This document shows positions 8,458 through 17,332 of a stretch of DNA of 64,000 nt, piece by piece. Each line of letters opens with the position of its first letter. Positions within the stretch are counted from its first letter, which is position 1. The stretch is from Vibrio sp. D404a (GTDB lineage Bacteria > Pseudomonadota > Gammaproteobacteria > Enterobacterales > Vibrionaceae). The stretch covers positions 40,455 to 104,454 of the forward strand of contig NZ_JAHGAJ010000001.1 of NCBI RefSeq assembly GCF_030248535.1, written 5' to 3'. The notes beneath the pieces are model-generated. The model did not search any database. It was not told where the DNA came from and was given only the letters and a program-made list of their open reading frames with translations. Position numbers and translations under genes: made by a program.

Positions 8458-9330
8458 ATGATTACCAAATACCTTGCAGATATGATGACGAAAGGCGGTC
8501 AATCACCAGTATTCGAGACGCCAGATCAGTATGACTTGAGCTACCAAGATGTCACTTTTAAGGCTGAGGATGGCGTTAAGCTATCAGGTTGGCTGATCGA
8601 AGGTTCGTCCGACAAAGTCATCATTCAGTCGCACTTTGGCGTTCAATGTAGTCGTGCAGGGTTCACCCCGGAAGGCAAAGGCCTCATAAAGCTCTACAAA
8701 GAAAGCATCTCTTTTTTACGCCAAGCAAAGCATTTAGTTGACCAAGGTTACAGCGTTCTGATGTACGACTTGCGTAACCATGGCAACAGTGAACAAGGTT
8801 CTAACCCATATATTGCATGGGGCTGTGAAGAGGCGAAAGATGTTGTTGCCGCAGTGAATTTTATTTCAAACCACCCTACATATAGAAACAGCCAGATTGG
8901 GTTACTCAGTATCTGCATGGGCACTAGTTCTACTGCTTTTGCGTATGGTTTGGAGAATGGCTTACAACATTACCCAAACATCAAAGCACTGATCTCTGTT
9001 CAGCCGCTGCGTTATGTTGATTACATGAGTGCAATGGGCATTCCGAACTTCTTAACCAACCGGGTGAATCAATACAATATTAAACGTGGTGGGGCAGACC
9101 TTGCAGGATCCTTTTTTGAACATGTATCTAACATCAAAGTACCGACTCTAGTGATTCAAAATAAGAATGACCCGTGGACCAAATTAGACAAAGTGGATGA
9201 GTATTACCGACTACTCGGTGGAGAAAAAGAGCTGTTAATGCTCGATTTACCTAAAAACCGCGCGGCTGCCTACGACTGGTTAGGTCAATCACCGGAACGA
9301 CTCAGTACTTTCTTCAATAAGTACATGTAA
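8458..9330 (+). CDS. Alpha/beta-hydrolase with Cys at the nucleophile position
   Basis: A 290-residue alpha/beta-hydrolase-fold protein. The strand-turn segment DLRNHGNSE near residue 105 is typical of the fold. The nucleophile elbow reads SICMG, placing Cys rather than Ser at the catalytic position, as in dienelactone hydrolases. The acid is probably the Asp in NKNDPWT. No His is found near the C-terminus, where the third catalytic residue usually lies (the segment is DLPKNRAAAYDWLG), so the enzyme may be inactive or use another mechanism. The ATG at 8458 is preferred over 8452 because GGAGAG then has proper spacing. It begins a run of four same-strand genes (hydrolase, SDR, SRPBCC, AraC). 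Confidence 0.75.
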   Translation: MITKYLADMMTKGGQSPVFETPDQYDLSYQDVTFKAEDGVKLSGWLIEGSSDKVIIQSHFGVQCSRAGFTPEGKGLIKLYKESISFLRQAKHLVDQGYSVLMYDLRNHGNSEQGSNPYIAWGCEEAKDVVAAVNFISNHPTYRNSQIGLLSICMGTSSTAFAYGLENGLQHYPNIKALISVQPLRYVDYMSAMGIPNFLTNRVNQYNIKRGGADLAGSFFEHVSNIKVPTLVIQNKNDPWTKLDKVDEYYRLLGGEKELLMLDLPKNRAAAYDWLGQSPERLSTFFNKYM

Positions 9331-9376
9331 ACCTCAGATTAATTTGAAATTTTTAAAAACTAATATGGGAACAGCA

Positions 9377-10204
9377 ATGACTAAGGCGAAAGTTATTTTC
9401 ATTACCGGTGCATCTTCTGGTATGGGCAAAGATACGGCGATGGATCTCATTCAGCAAGGCCACATTGTTTATTGTGCGGCGCGCCGCGTTGAAGAGATGA
9501 ATGATCTCAAGCTAGCGGGTGGGTATGTGCTTCAGCTCGATGTATCCAATGAACAAGACATCGCACACAGCGTAAACCAAATCATTGAAGAACAAGGTCG
9601 TATTGATGTTCTATGGAACAATGCAGGTTACGGCTTATATGGTTCGGTGGAAGAAACTAGCCTTGAAGATGCTAGATACCAGTTCGAAGTAAATGTATTT
9701 GGGCTAGCTCGATTAACCCAAATGGTGACCCCGTTTATGCGAGAAGCTCAATCAGGGACCATTATCAACACTTCATCGATTGGCGGTAAAATCTACGCAC
9801 CTATGGGCGCTTGGTATCACGCGAGCAAACACGCCGTTGAAGGCTTCAGTGATTGTTTGCGACTAGAATTAGAGCCGAAAGGCATTAACGTCGTCGTTTT
9901 GGAACCTGGTGCAATCAAAACTGAGTTCCCTGAAGTGATGTCAAAACAAGTGTTAGGGAATTCCGGCCACGGACCTTATCAAGACTTAGCGAAGCGAGTT
10001 GCAAATCTGAGCCTTAAAGAGTCGGGAAAAGATGGTGCTGGCTCACCAACGGCGGTGATCTCCAAGGTGGTGCAAGAGATTATTTATAGCCCAAAACCTA
10101 AGACACGTTACGCAGTGGGAAAATTTTCTACCACAACTCTGCTAATGAGACGCTTCCTAAGCGACAGAATCTTTGATCGAATTATTGATTTTATGGTTCG
10201 TTAA
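9377..10204 (+). CDS. Short-chain dehydrogenase/reductase (SDR)
   Basis: A classical SDR of 275 residues: cofactor motif TGASSGMG, AARR after the second strand (basic residues there favour NADPH), NNAG, a catalytic Ser in TSSIGG and the YHASK pair. The C-terminal extension beyond residue 210 is longer than in minimal SDRs, as in retinol-dehydrogenase-like oxidoreductases. The start at 9377 has GGGA at six bases. It lies 46 bases after the hydrolase and 39 before the SRPBCC gene, so it is probably cotranscribed with both. The substrate is unknown; the pairing suggests stepwise oxidation or reduction of a small ester or carbonyl compound. Confidence 0.88.
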   Translation: MTKAKVIFITGASSGMGKDTAMDLIQQGHIVYCAARRVEEMNDLKLAGGYVLQLDVSNEQDIAHSVNQIIEEQGRIDVLWNNAGYGLYGSVEETSLEDARYQFEVNVFGLARLTQMVTPFMREAQSGTIINTSSIGGKIYAPMGAWYHASKHAVEGFSDCLRLELEPKGINVVVLEPGAIKTEFPEVMSKQVLGNSGHGPYQDLAKRVANLSLKESGKDGAGSPTAVISKVVQEIIYSPKPKTRYAVGKFSTTTLLMRRFLSDRIFDRIIDFMVR

Positions 10205-10243
10205 CTTTAGTCATTGAAACTCAAGTAATGTTGGAGACTTGCT

Positions 10244-10735
10244 ATGCCTATTTTTAGTTCTCAAGCCTTGCTCGCAGCAAGTGTGTCGGCGAGCGCACTG
10301 CTTGGTGCAAAGTCGGTTCATACTGAAGTGATCATTCCTAGCGCCCCTGAAAATGTGTGGCAAGTTCTTGCTGACATTGAACGTTATTACCAATGGAACC
10401 CTGCAATAACGTTGGTTAATGGTGAGCTTAAAGAGGGTAATAAAGTGACGTATCGCTTTCAAGAGACCGACTCTAAAGCTGCGAACATCTCTTCCAGAGT
10501 CATCGAGATTACTCCTCATGCTCATTTGAATCATAACGGTGGTGTCTGGGGCATCATTACGTTTGATCAACACTATTATCTTGAACCGCATGAGCTCGGA
10601 ACAAAGTTTATTATCCATGAGGACTACACTGGCGTGTACGTCAATTTTTGGGATGAAACACATACCCAACAGCAGTATCAGAATATGGCGGATGCGTTAA
10701 AACATCGTGTGTTAGATTTATACCCAAGTGAGTAA
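10244..10735 (+). CDS. SRPBCC (START/polyketide-cyclase-like) protein
   Basis: A 163-residue protein of the SRPBCC fold, which encloses hydrophobic ligands in a deep cavity. After a hydrophobic N-terminus (LLAASVSASALLG, possibly a weak signal or anchor) comes the family's opening pattern: HTEVIIPSAPENVWQVLADIERYYQWNP, with the aromatic WNP turn typical of polyketide-cyclase-like members. GGAG lies seven bases before the ATG. It is the third gene of the hydrolase-SDR-SRPBCC-AraC run and probably binds or processes the same hydrophobic substrate. It could equally be a stress-type lipid-binding protein; no catalytic residue can be named. Confidence 0.75.
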   Translation: MPIFSSQALLAASVSASALLGAKSVHTEVIIPSAPENVWQVLADIERYYQWNPAITLVNGELKEGNKVTYRFQETDSKAANISSRVIEITPHAHLNHNGGVWGIITFDQHYYLEPHELGTKFIIHEDYTGVYVNFWDETHTQQQYQNMADALKHRVLDLYPSE

Positions 10736-10750
10736 GTCGTAAGGTACTTT

Positions 10751-11662
10751 ATGTCAGATATCGTTCACATCAAAGCTATTGCACAGATCCATAAAGCACT
10801 TGGACTGCCGGCTCCGGTGCACCCCCTTGTTTCTTTAATTCAAATTGATGAGAGAGTCACCAACTACGATTACGGCGACACTACCTATGTGTATGATTTT
10901 TATCAAATAGCGTTTAAGTCCGGTATTACTGGTGACATCACCTATGGTCGGAACCATTATGATTATGACCAAGGTAGCATGGTGTTTACCAAGCCTGGAC
11001 AAGCGCAGCATTATAGCAATACGGCTGAAACTGAAGATGAGCATGGCTGGGTATTGTTGTTTCACCCGGATTTGATTCGTCGCTCAGGGCTAGCGAGTCA
11101 CATGGATGGCTATTCTTTTTTCTCTTACGATACCAACGAGGCGCTGCATGTATCAGAGCGAGAAAAGAACATACTGAGTGACTTAATTTATCAGATAGAA
11201 GAAGAGTACAGCCAGAACATCGACAAGCATACTCAGCGCCTTATCGTTTCTAATATTGAGCTGATCCTGAACTATTGCACTCGCTACTATGAGCGTCAGT
11301 TCCTTGTCCGCCAAAACCATAACCTAGATTTGATGGAGAGAGTCGACATCATCTTGAACCAGTATTTTGAGTCTGACAATATCACTGAAAAGGGTTTACC
11401 AACCGTAAAATATCTCAGTGAAGCGATGTGTATGTCGAGCAGTTACCTCAGCGATATGATGAAAAACGCAACGGGTCGTAACGCTCAACAGTATATTCAA
11501 GACCAACTGATTGAACGGATTAAGAACGCGCTATTGAGCACCAATGAGCAAGTAAGCCAGATTGCTTATGGATTAGGGTTTGAGTACCCACAGCACCTCT
11601 CGAAGTTGTTTAAAGCGAAAACGGGAATGACCCCGGTCGAGTATAGGAAGTCTGTTAACTAG
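10751..11662 (+). CDS. AraC-family transcriptional regulator
   Basis: A 303-residue AraC/XylS regulator. The N-terminal half is a cupin-like sensing domain (residues ~50-110, with GRNHYDYDQGSMVFTKPGQAQHYS), and the C-terminal ~100 residues hold two helix-turn-helix units (YLSEAMCMSSSYLSDMMKNATG and QVSQIAYGLGFEYPQHLSKLFKAKTG) ending in the signature MTPVEYR. It starts 15 bases after the SRPBCC stop codon and is the last gene of the run, so it probably regulates its own operon. No terminator is obvious in the 120 bases that follow. Confidence 0.9.
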   Translation: MSDIVHIKAIAQIHKALGLPAPVHPLVSLIQIDERVTNYDYGDTTYVYDFYQIAFKSGITGDITYGRNHYDYDQGSMVFTKPGQAQHYSNTAETEDEHGWVLLFHPDLIRRSGLASHMDGYSFFSYDTNEALHVSEREKNILSDLIYQIEEEYSQNIDKHTQRLIVSNIELILNYCTRYYERQFLVRQNHNLDLMERVDIILNQYFESDNITEKGLPTVKYLSEAMCMSSSYLSDMMKNATGRNAQQYIQDQLIERIKNALLSTNEQVSQIAYGLGFEYPQHLSKLFKAKTGMTPVEYRKSVN

Positions 11663-11784
11663 GTAGTCGAGATATATTTGACCAGAAGTCACCCAGCTGC
11701 CAGTCACGAAAGCCCCCTACGGTAAGATGAACAACTGGCTTGAAAGCCTCCGTTATACACTAGCGAGTCCTATCTAGAACAACG

Positions 11785-12723
11785 TTAACGTAAAGCCTCA
11801 AAGTTTGTGACGTAACCTTTTTCTCTCAATATATCATCAAAACAATCGAGCCAGGTTTTGATAAGCAGTTCGTTGCAGCGTGTTGTTTTCATCACGACAC
11901 AATAATCGATGCGGTTATTGAAATCTTGTGGTCTTAACGCTTTCATTCGACCGCTGTCTAGCCATTGTTTGGCGTAGAAGCTTGGCAAGTAGCCAGCAAA
12001 TTCATCAGTCAAAATCAAGAAAGCCGTAGCTTCTTTGTCGTCGGTCGTCGCCTTGGTGTTATAGCGCGACCACTCTACACCATTAGAGTAGTTTGATTGT
12101 ATTGTCGGCAGCTGCAAAATATCCGTTTTGCTGATGTCGAGATAGCTGCGTCTGAAAATGGTGTGGTTGCTTGACGCGTACAAATACTCTTTTTCTTTGT
12201 ACAGGTCGAGATAGGTCAATCCGGCGTCAGGCGTCGCCCTCTGCATAACGGCAATGTCGACTTCATCATGACTGAGCTTCTCTTTCGCTGCTTGGCTGCT
12301 TCCCATCGTGAGGTACAGATTAATGTTGGGAAACTTTTGGCTGACCTTCTGTAAGGTGTGGGTGACCAGCATCTCTTGGTGATTAATAAAGTTGTCGTCG
12401 ATGTAAATACGTAGCTCGCCACGAGCGGTCTCATCGATGGAATTGATCACATTGGTGAAGTTATCAATCCCTTCATGTAAGGCCAAGTAGGCACGATAAA
12501 TTACCTCCCCTTCAGGTGTTAGCTTGAAGCCGCTTCTCCCCCTTTGGCACAGGGAAAATCCAAATCGAGTTTCTAGATCTGACAGGGCGATACTGATGGT
12601 TGCTTTGTTTTTGCCTAGTACGTCTTGGGCTGGGGTGACGCCATTATTCTCAACCACCACTTTAAAGATGTTCAGCAGGCGTAAATCAGAGTGGGAAAAT
12701 TGATTAATCGTTTTCTTAGCCAT
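11785..12723 (-). CDS. LysR-family regulator of the aminotransferase/TRAP operon
   Basis: A 312-residue LysR regulator with helix-turn-helix in residues ~25-60 (VTPAQDVLGKNKATISIALSDLETRFGFSLCQRG), followed by the effector-binding domain. It is divergently transcribed from the aminotransferase gene at 12875, the usual LysR arrangement for a regulator that controls the neighbouring operon and itself. A palindrome of the LysR type lies in the shared promoter (12738-12756). The likely effector is the omega-amino acid imported by the TRAP system or its semialdehyde product, by inference from the operon content. Confidence 0.88.
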   Translation of the reverse strand: MAKKTINQFSHSDLRLLNIFKVVVENNGVTPAQDVLGKNKATISIALSDLETRFGFSLCQRGRSGFKLTPEGEVIYRAYLALHEGIDNFTNVINSIDETARGELRIYIDDNFINHQEMLVTHTLQKVSQKFPNINLYLTMGSSQAAKEKLSHDEVDIAVMQRATPDAGLTYLDLYKEKEYLYASSNHTIFRRSYLDISKTDILQLPTIQSNYSNGVEWSRYNTKATTDDKEATAFLILTDEFAGYLPSFYAKQWLDSGRMKALRPQDFNNRIDYCVVMKTTRCNELLIKTWLDCFDDILREKGYVTNFEALR

Positions 12724-12737
12724 TGCTATCTCTAGTT

Positions 12738-12756
12738 AGTTTGAAATAAGCAAACT
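12738..12756. promoter_or_regulatory. LysR-box candidate
   Basis: AGTTTG and CAAACT, inverted, with a seven-base spacer, 15 bases upstream of the LysR start and between the two divergent genes. The dyad is seen; binding by the adjacent LysR protein is inferred from position. Confidence 0.45.
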
Positions 12757-12874
12757 TACGTTTTGGTAAATGCAATTTAATGCGAGTAATGCGGTATGTA
12801 AAGTAAATGTTACCACTTTGCTTAATTGCTGTTTTGGCTGCATGTCGTAACAGCAGATAAAAAGGAACGTTAAC

Positions 12875-14194
12875 ATGAATGGAGCACTCACCCCGAATCA
12901 GTTGGATTCTCTCTGGATGCCGTTTACGGCAAATCGTGAGTTTAAAAGTAATCCGCGATTAATGACTTCTGCGTCAGGCTGTTACTTTACCGATCAAAAC
13001 AACCGCAAGATCTACGACTCGCTGTCTGGTTTATGGACTTGTGGCTTGGGCCATAACAACCAATATATCAATGAAGCTATAACCAAACAGTTAGCCACAT
13101 TAGATTACGCCCCTTCGTTTCAATTTGGTCACCCCACTGCATTTGAGTTAGCTGAACGGATTGCAGACTTGATGCCTAAAGGTTTGGATAAAGTGTTCTT
13201 TACCAATGATGGTTCAGAGTCTGTCGATACGGCTCTGAAAATGGCACGCGCATACTGGCGAAAGAAAGGTATGGCGAGCAAAACCAAATACATCGGCCGC
13301 GTAAAAGGCTATCACGGTGTGAACTTTGGTGGAGTCAGCGTCGGTGGCATCGTTGGTAACAAGGCACTTTATGGACAAGGGTTGGATACCGATCACTTAT
13401 CACACACCATCATTCCCGGTAACGAGTTTCAAAAAGGGCTACCAGCTCAAGGGGCTTACTTAGCTGAGCAGCTTAATGAAATGATCGCTTTGCATGATGC
13501 CAGCAATATTGCCGCGGTGATTATTGAACCCGTTGCGGGTTCAGCGGGCGTGTTGCCACCTCCTGTGGGCTACCTGCAAAAGGTTCGAGAGATCTGTGAT
13601 AAGAACAATATCCTATTGATCTTTGATGAAGTCATCTGCGCATTCGGACGAATGGGTGCTTACAGTGGCGCAGAGAAATTTGGCGTCACGCCAGACATCA
13701 TGACCACAGCGAAACAGTTAACCAACGGCATTATTCCGATGGGCGCGGTGATCTGTCAAAGTGAAATCTACGACGCTTTCATGGCAAACAGTGGCGATAT
13801 CAGCGCGATTGAATTCCCTCATGGTTATACCTATTCCGCATCGCCGGTTGCGTGTGCCGCAGCGATGGCCACACTCGACGAACTCGAAAATCAAAACATC
13901 ATGGAGCGAGTGAATGGTCTCTCTCCTCTGTTTGAAGAGTCGGTTCACTCTCTGCGTGATCTTCCCTACATCAGCGATATCCGCAACTACGGATTAGCGG
14001 CCGGAATTACCCTGACACATAAAGATGGCTCACCTGTAAAACGGCCTTACGAAGTGGCGATGCGCATGTGGGACAAAGGGTTCTACCTACGATATGGCGG
14101 CGATACGGTTCAACTGGGCGTCCCATTTATCACCACCCCTGATGAGATTGATCGACTGGTTAATGCACTAGGCGAAAGCATTGAGAACAAATAA
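12875..14194 (+). CDS. Omega-amino acid:pyruvate aminotransferase (class III)
   Basis: A 439-residue PLP-dependent class-III aminotransferase, close in length and pattern to beta-alanine:pyruvate transaminase. Visible marks are the N-terminal LWMPFTANREF, the phosphate-binding GSESVDTALKMARAYW, the FDEVICAFGRMG segment carrying the cofactor-binding Asp, and TTAKQLTNGIIPMG with the Schiff-base Lys. It transfers an amino group from an omega-amino acid such as beta-alanine to pyruvate, giving L-alanine and a semialdehyde. The next gene takes semialdehydes to acyl-CoA and a TRAP transporter follows, which supports a catabolic role. Taurine- or GABA-type substrates cannot be excluded. It is cytoplasmic; GGA precedes the start. 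Confidence 0.88.
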   Translation: MNGALTPNQLDSLWMPFTANREFKSNPRLMTSASGCYFTDQNNRKIYDSLSGLWTCGLGHNNQYINEAITKQLATLDYAPSFQFGHPTAFELAERIADLMPKGLDKVFFTNDGSESVDTALKMARAYWRKKGMASKTKYIGRVKGYHGVNFGGVSVGGIVGNKALYGQGLDTDHLSHTIIPGNEFQKGLPAQGAYLAEQLNEMIALHDASNIAAVIIEPVAGSAGVLPPPVGYLQKVREICDKNNILLIFDEVICAFGRMGAYSGAEKFGVTPDIMTTAKQLTNGIIPMGAVICQSEIYDAFMANSGDISAIEFPHGYTYSASPVACAAAMATLDELENQNIMERVNGLSPLFEESVHSLRDLPYISDIRNYGLAAGITLTHKDGSPVKRPYEVAMRMWDKGFYLRYGGDTVQLGVPFITTPDEIDRLVNALGESIENK

Positions 14195-14209
14195 GACAAG
14201 GAGAAGGTA

Positions 14210-15700
14210 ATGAACATTATTGGTCACTATATTAATGGACGCGTGGTAGAAACCAGTGAGAATTTCTTAGATGTCGACTGCCCATCAACAGGAGCAGTGG
14301 AGTCTAAGTTGGCAATGGCTGATAGAGCTTTGGTCAATGAAGTCATCACCATTGCTCAGCGAGCACAGCAAGATTGGCGTAAAACCCCACCAGCAAAACG
14401 CGCACAGGTCTTCGCTAAATTTAAAGTGTTGGTTGAAGATAACGCAGAGAAACTGTGTGAGTTGATAGGTAAAGAGCATGGCAAGATAAGCCATGACGCG
14501 ATGGGGGAGCTGATCCGCGGGATTGAAAATATTGAGTATGCAGCTGGAGTCCCTGAACTGCTTAAAGGTGAATTCAGTAAAGATGTTGCAGGCCAAATTG
14601 ATTCTTGGAGTCAATTTGAACCGCTTGGGGTCGTTGTAGGCATCACGCCATTTAACTTCCCGGCGATGGTGCCGCTTTGGATGTATCCGATGGCGATTGC
14701 TTGCGGCAACAGTTTTATTCTCAAACCTTCTGAACGTGTCCCTTCAGCGCAGCTATTCCTAGCGCAGCTTCTTCAGCAAGCTGGCCTGCCAGACGGTGTG
14801 TTCAATGTGATTAATGGCGACAAGCTGGTGGTAGACGCACTGCTAGAAGATCCTCGAGTGGAAGCCGTCAGCTTTGTGGGTTCAACACCGATTGCTCATT
14901 ACGTTTATCAAGAAGCAGCGCGTTATGGCAAGCGATGCCAGGCATTAGGTGGTGCGAAAAACCATGCGATTGTAATGCCAGATGCCGATTTGGATAACGC
15001 TGTCGATCAACTGATTGGAGCTGCTTTTGGCTCTTCTGGCGAGCGTTGTATGGCGCTATCAGTCGCTGTTGCGGTTGGAGATGAAGTCGCAGATGCACTG
15101 ATTGCCAAACTGACTGAGCAGATGCGTTCTATCAAAGTTGGCCATTATGCTGAGAAAGAGAACAGCTTTGGTGCGGTTATCAGTCAAGAGCACAAGCAAC
15201 GTATCGAAGAGCATATTACGTCATCGGTTGAGCAGGGGGCTCGCCTTGTTGTCGATGGACGCAATATCGAAGTGGCTGGCTGTCAGGAAGGGTACTACGT
15301 CGGAGCGACTTTGATTGACCATGTCACCACGGAAATGACCAGCTACCAAGCGGAAATCTTTGGCCCAGTGCTGCAAGTGATTCGTGTTGAGTCAATGGAT
15401 CAAGCCGTGCAAATCATCAATGACAACCTATACGGCAACGGCACGTGTCTATTTACCCGAGATGGTGAAGCGGCGCGCTACTTCAGTGACGAAATTAAAG
15501 TGGGCATGGTCGGCATTAATATCCCTCTACCTGTGCCTGTGGCGTATCACAGCTTTGGTGGTTGGAAGCAATCGCGATTTGGCGATCTGTGTATCTATGG
15601 GCCAGATGCGATTCGCTTCTACACCGATCGTAAAACCATCACTCAACGCTGGCCATCTTCCGGTGTGCGTGAAGGTATCAAGTACTCATTCCCAAGCTAA
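14210..15700 (+). CDS. mmsA: CoA-acylating (methyl)malonate-semialdehyde dehydrogenase
   Basis: A 496-residue aldehyde dehydrogenase of the MmsA/IolA type, which oxidises malonate or methylmalonate semialdehyde with NAD and CoA, releasing CO2 to give acetyl-CoA or propionyl-CoA. The pattern FNFPAMVPLWMYP, VGSTPIAHYVY, GAKNHAIVMPDAD and the catalytic Cys in SGERCMA are all present and characteristic of this subfamily rather than of general aldehyde dehydrogenases. GGAG precedes the ATG, 15 bases after the aminotransferase stop codon. Together the two enzymes would convert beta-alanine to acetyl-CoA. Confidence 0.92.
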   Translation: MNIIGHYINGRVVETSENFLDVDCPSTGAVESKLAMADRALVNEVITIAQRAQQDWRKTPPAKRAQVFAKFKVLVEDNAEKLCELIGKEHGKISHDAMGELIRGIENIEYAAGVPELLKGEFSKDVAGQIDSWSQFEPLGVVVGITPFNFPAMVPLWMYPMAIACGNSFILKPSERVPSAQLFLAQLLQQAGLPDGVFNVINGDKLVVDALLEDPRVEAVSFVGSTPIAHYVYQEAARYGKRCQALGGAKNHAIVMPDADLDNAVDQLIGAAFGSSGERCMALSVAVAVGDEVADALIAKLTEQMRSIKVGHYAEKENSFGAVISQEHKQRIEEHITSSVEQGARLVVDGRNIEVAGCQEGYYVGATLIDHVTTEMTSYQAEIFGPVLQVIRVESMDQAVQIINDNLYGNGTCLFTRDGEAARYFSDEIKVGMVGINIPLPVPVAYHSFGGWKQSRFGDLCIYGPDAIRFYTDRKTITQRWPSSGVREGIKYSFPS

Positions 15701-15781
15701 ATTTCCCTAATGAGTTGTTCTAACTCATCTTTCTACCGGCTTAATTCCTTATTAAGCCGTCTTTTTGACAAGGAAGGAACT

Positions 15782-16786
15782 ATGAAAACTAACAAGTTAT
15801 TCAAGTCAGTAGCACTCGCAGCGGTCAGTTCATGTGTAGCATTTAACGCAGCCGCTGAGCGTTTCATTTTGGCGCAAGCTTATCCAAACGACCACATCTT
15901 TAACTTTGCCGCTGAGACGTTCATGCAAGAGCTTAAGGAAACAGGCTCTGACTACACACCGCAATATCACTCTGGGGGCGATCTCGGCGATTGGCAGTCT
16001 CAGTTTGAGCAAGCGGTTGATGGGGTGATCCCGATGACCATCTCATTTGGTGCGTCTGAGTTCGATAAACGCCTTGATCTGACCTGGCTCGGCTACGTTG
16101 CCGACGATTGGAACAGCGCTAAACAGATCTATGGTCTGAAAGGTGGGATGCTCGACATCTACAATGACATCTTTGCTGATATCGGCCTTCATGCTCTTGG
16201 CATCGTACCGACGGGTTTTGGCTCTATGGCAATTCGCAAAGGGGTAGGGAAAGTGCCTGTCGAGTTCCCGGAAGATACCAAAGGGTTGAAAATTCGTACG
16301 GTCGATGTACCTGTCGCGGTTGACCGTTTTGCAGACTGGGGATTCTCAGCGGTACCTATGCCCTATGGTGAGTTGTACACCTCTCTTCAACTTGGCGTGA
16401 TTGATGGCCGTGGTTTTGGCCCTTCGATCGAAATCTGGCAAATGCGTGATGTACTAGAGACTTACATTCTGACCAAAGATTACTTTGAGCAAGGATTCTT
16501 TCTGGTGAACAAAGAGTGGTGGGATGACTTGTCAGACGAAGAGCGCAACAAAATGCAACAAGCGGCTGATAAAACCATGCAAGTTGTTTGGCAAAAAGCA
16601 GAACAAATTGATGCTGATTACCTTGAGAAGGTGAAAGGAGCGGGCATCAAAGTAGTCTCACTTACTGACGCGCAAATGGATAAAGCGAAGGCCAGTATTT
16701 ATAGCAACGAATGGCCAAGCATGGAGAAAACGGTAGGTAAAGACATCATGGATCAAGTCTATTCCGTCTCCGGTGTTCAGAAGTAG
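15782..16786 (+). CDS. TRAP transporter periplasmic solute-binding protein (DctP)
   Basis: The substrate-binding subunit of a TRAP transporter, 334 residues from the ATG at 15782 (AAGGAAGGAACT ribosome binding site; the earlier in-frame codon at 15710 would spoil the signal peptide). The signal peptide covers MKTNKLFKSVALAAVSSCVAFNAAA. The conserved segment GLKIRTVDVPVAVDRFADWG carries the Arg that pairs with a substrate carboxylate in this family, followed by PMPYGELYTSLQLGVIDG. The operon context suggests an omega-amino acid or related carboxylate as ligand. Confidence 0.9.
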   Translation: MKTNKLFKSVALAAVSSCVAFNAAAERFILAQAYPNDHIFNFAAETFMQELKETGSDYTPQYHSGGDLGDWQSQFEQAVDGVIPMTISFGASEFDKRLDLTWLGYVADDWNSAKQIYGLKGGMLDIYNDIFADIGLHALGIVPTGFGSMAIRKGVGKVPVEFPEDTKGLKIRTVDVPVAVDRFADWGFSAVPMPYGELYTSLQLGVIDGRGFGPSIEIWQMRDVLETYILTKDYFEQGFFLVNKEWWDDLSDEERNKMQQAADKTMQVVWQKAEQIDADYLEKVKGAGIKVVSLTDAQMDKAKASIYSNEWPSMEKTVGKDIMDQVYSVSGVQK

Positions 16787-16801
16787 CGATGTGAGGCAAT
16801 T

Positions 16802-17332
16802 ATGAACGACTCTCTTGCACAACGTGATGTGCCTGCTTTTTACAGCGTGTGTGATTTCTTAGAAATGTTACTTCGATTCATCATGATTAGCTCGGTTATT
16901 AGCTTGTCACTATTGATGTTCTTTCAAGTCATCCTGCGCTACGTGTTTGATTCTCCATTTACTGGTATCGAAGAAGTCGCATTGTTACTTGGGGTATGGG
17001 TTTATTTTTCAGGTATGGCCTACGCAACTAAGACGAAGGAGCATATCACAGGGGGAGTCATTCATCTTGTCGTCAACAATCCAAGAACCATCGAGCTGAT
17101 TAAGCTGTTTGGATATCTTGTCTCTCTCAGCGCACTGATGTTCTTTTCTTATCTCGCTATGGAATATGTGATGAAAATTTATGACAGGGGGCGGTTAAGC
17201 ACCAACCTAGCTTGGCCTCGCTGGTTGTGGTCTTCTTCGATGGTGTTTGGTTTTGTCCTTTCTTCACTCTATTTGTTACTCGATATTGGTCGTGACGTTC
17301 GCGAACTGTTTAAACCGGAGGGCAGATCATGA
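16802..17332 (+). CDS. TRAP transporter small membrane subunit (DctQ)
   Basis: A 176-residue protein with four predicted membrane helices and the family pattern FFQVILRYVFDSPFTGIEEVALLLGVWVYFSG, which identifies the small subunit that links binding protein and large permease. It starts 15 bases after the DctP stop codon with GAGG upstream, and its stop overlaps the DctM start by four bases (ATGA). Confidence 0.9.
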   Translation: MNDSLAQRDVPAFYSVCDFLEMLLRFIMISSVISLSLLMFFQVILRYVFDSPFTGIEEVALLLGVWVYFSGMAYATKTKEHITGGVIHLVVNNPRTIELIKLFGYLVSLSALMFFSYLAMEYVMKIYDRGRLSTNLAWPRWLWSSSMVFGFVLSSLYLLLDIGRDVRELFKPEGRS

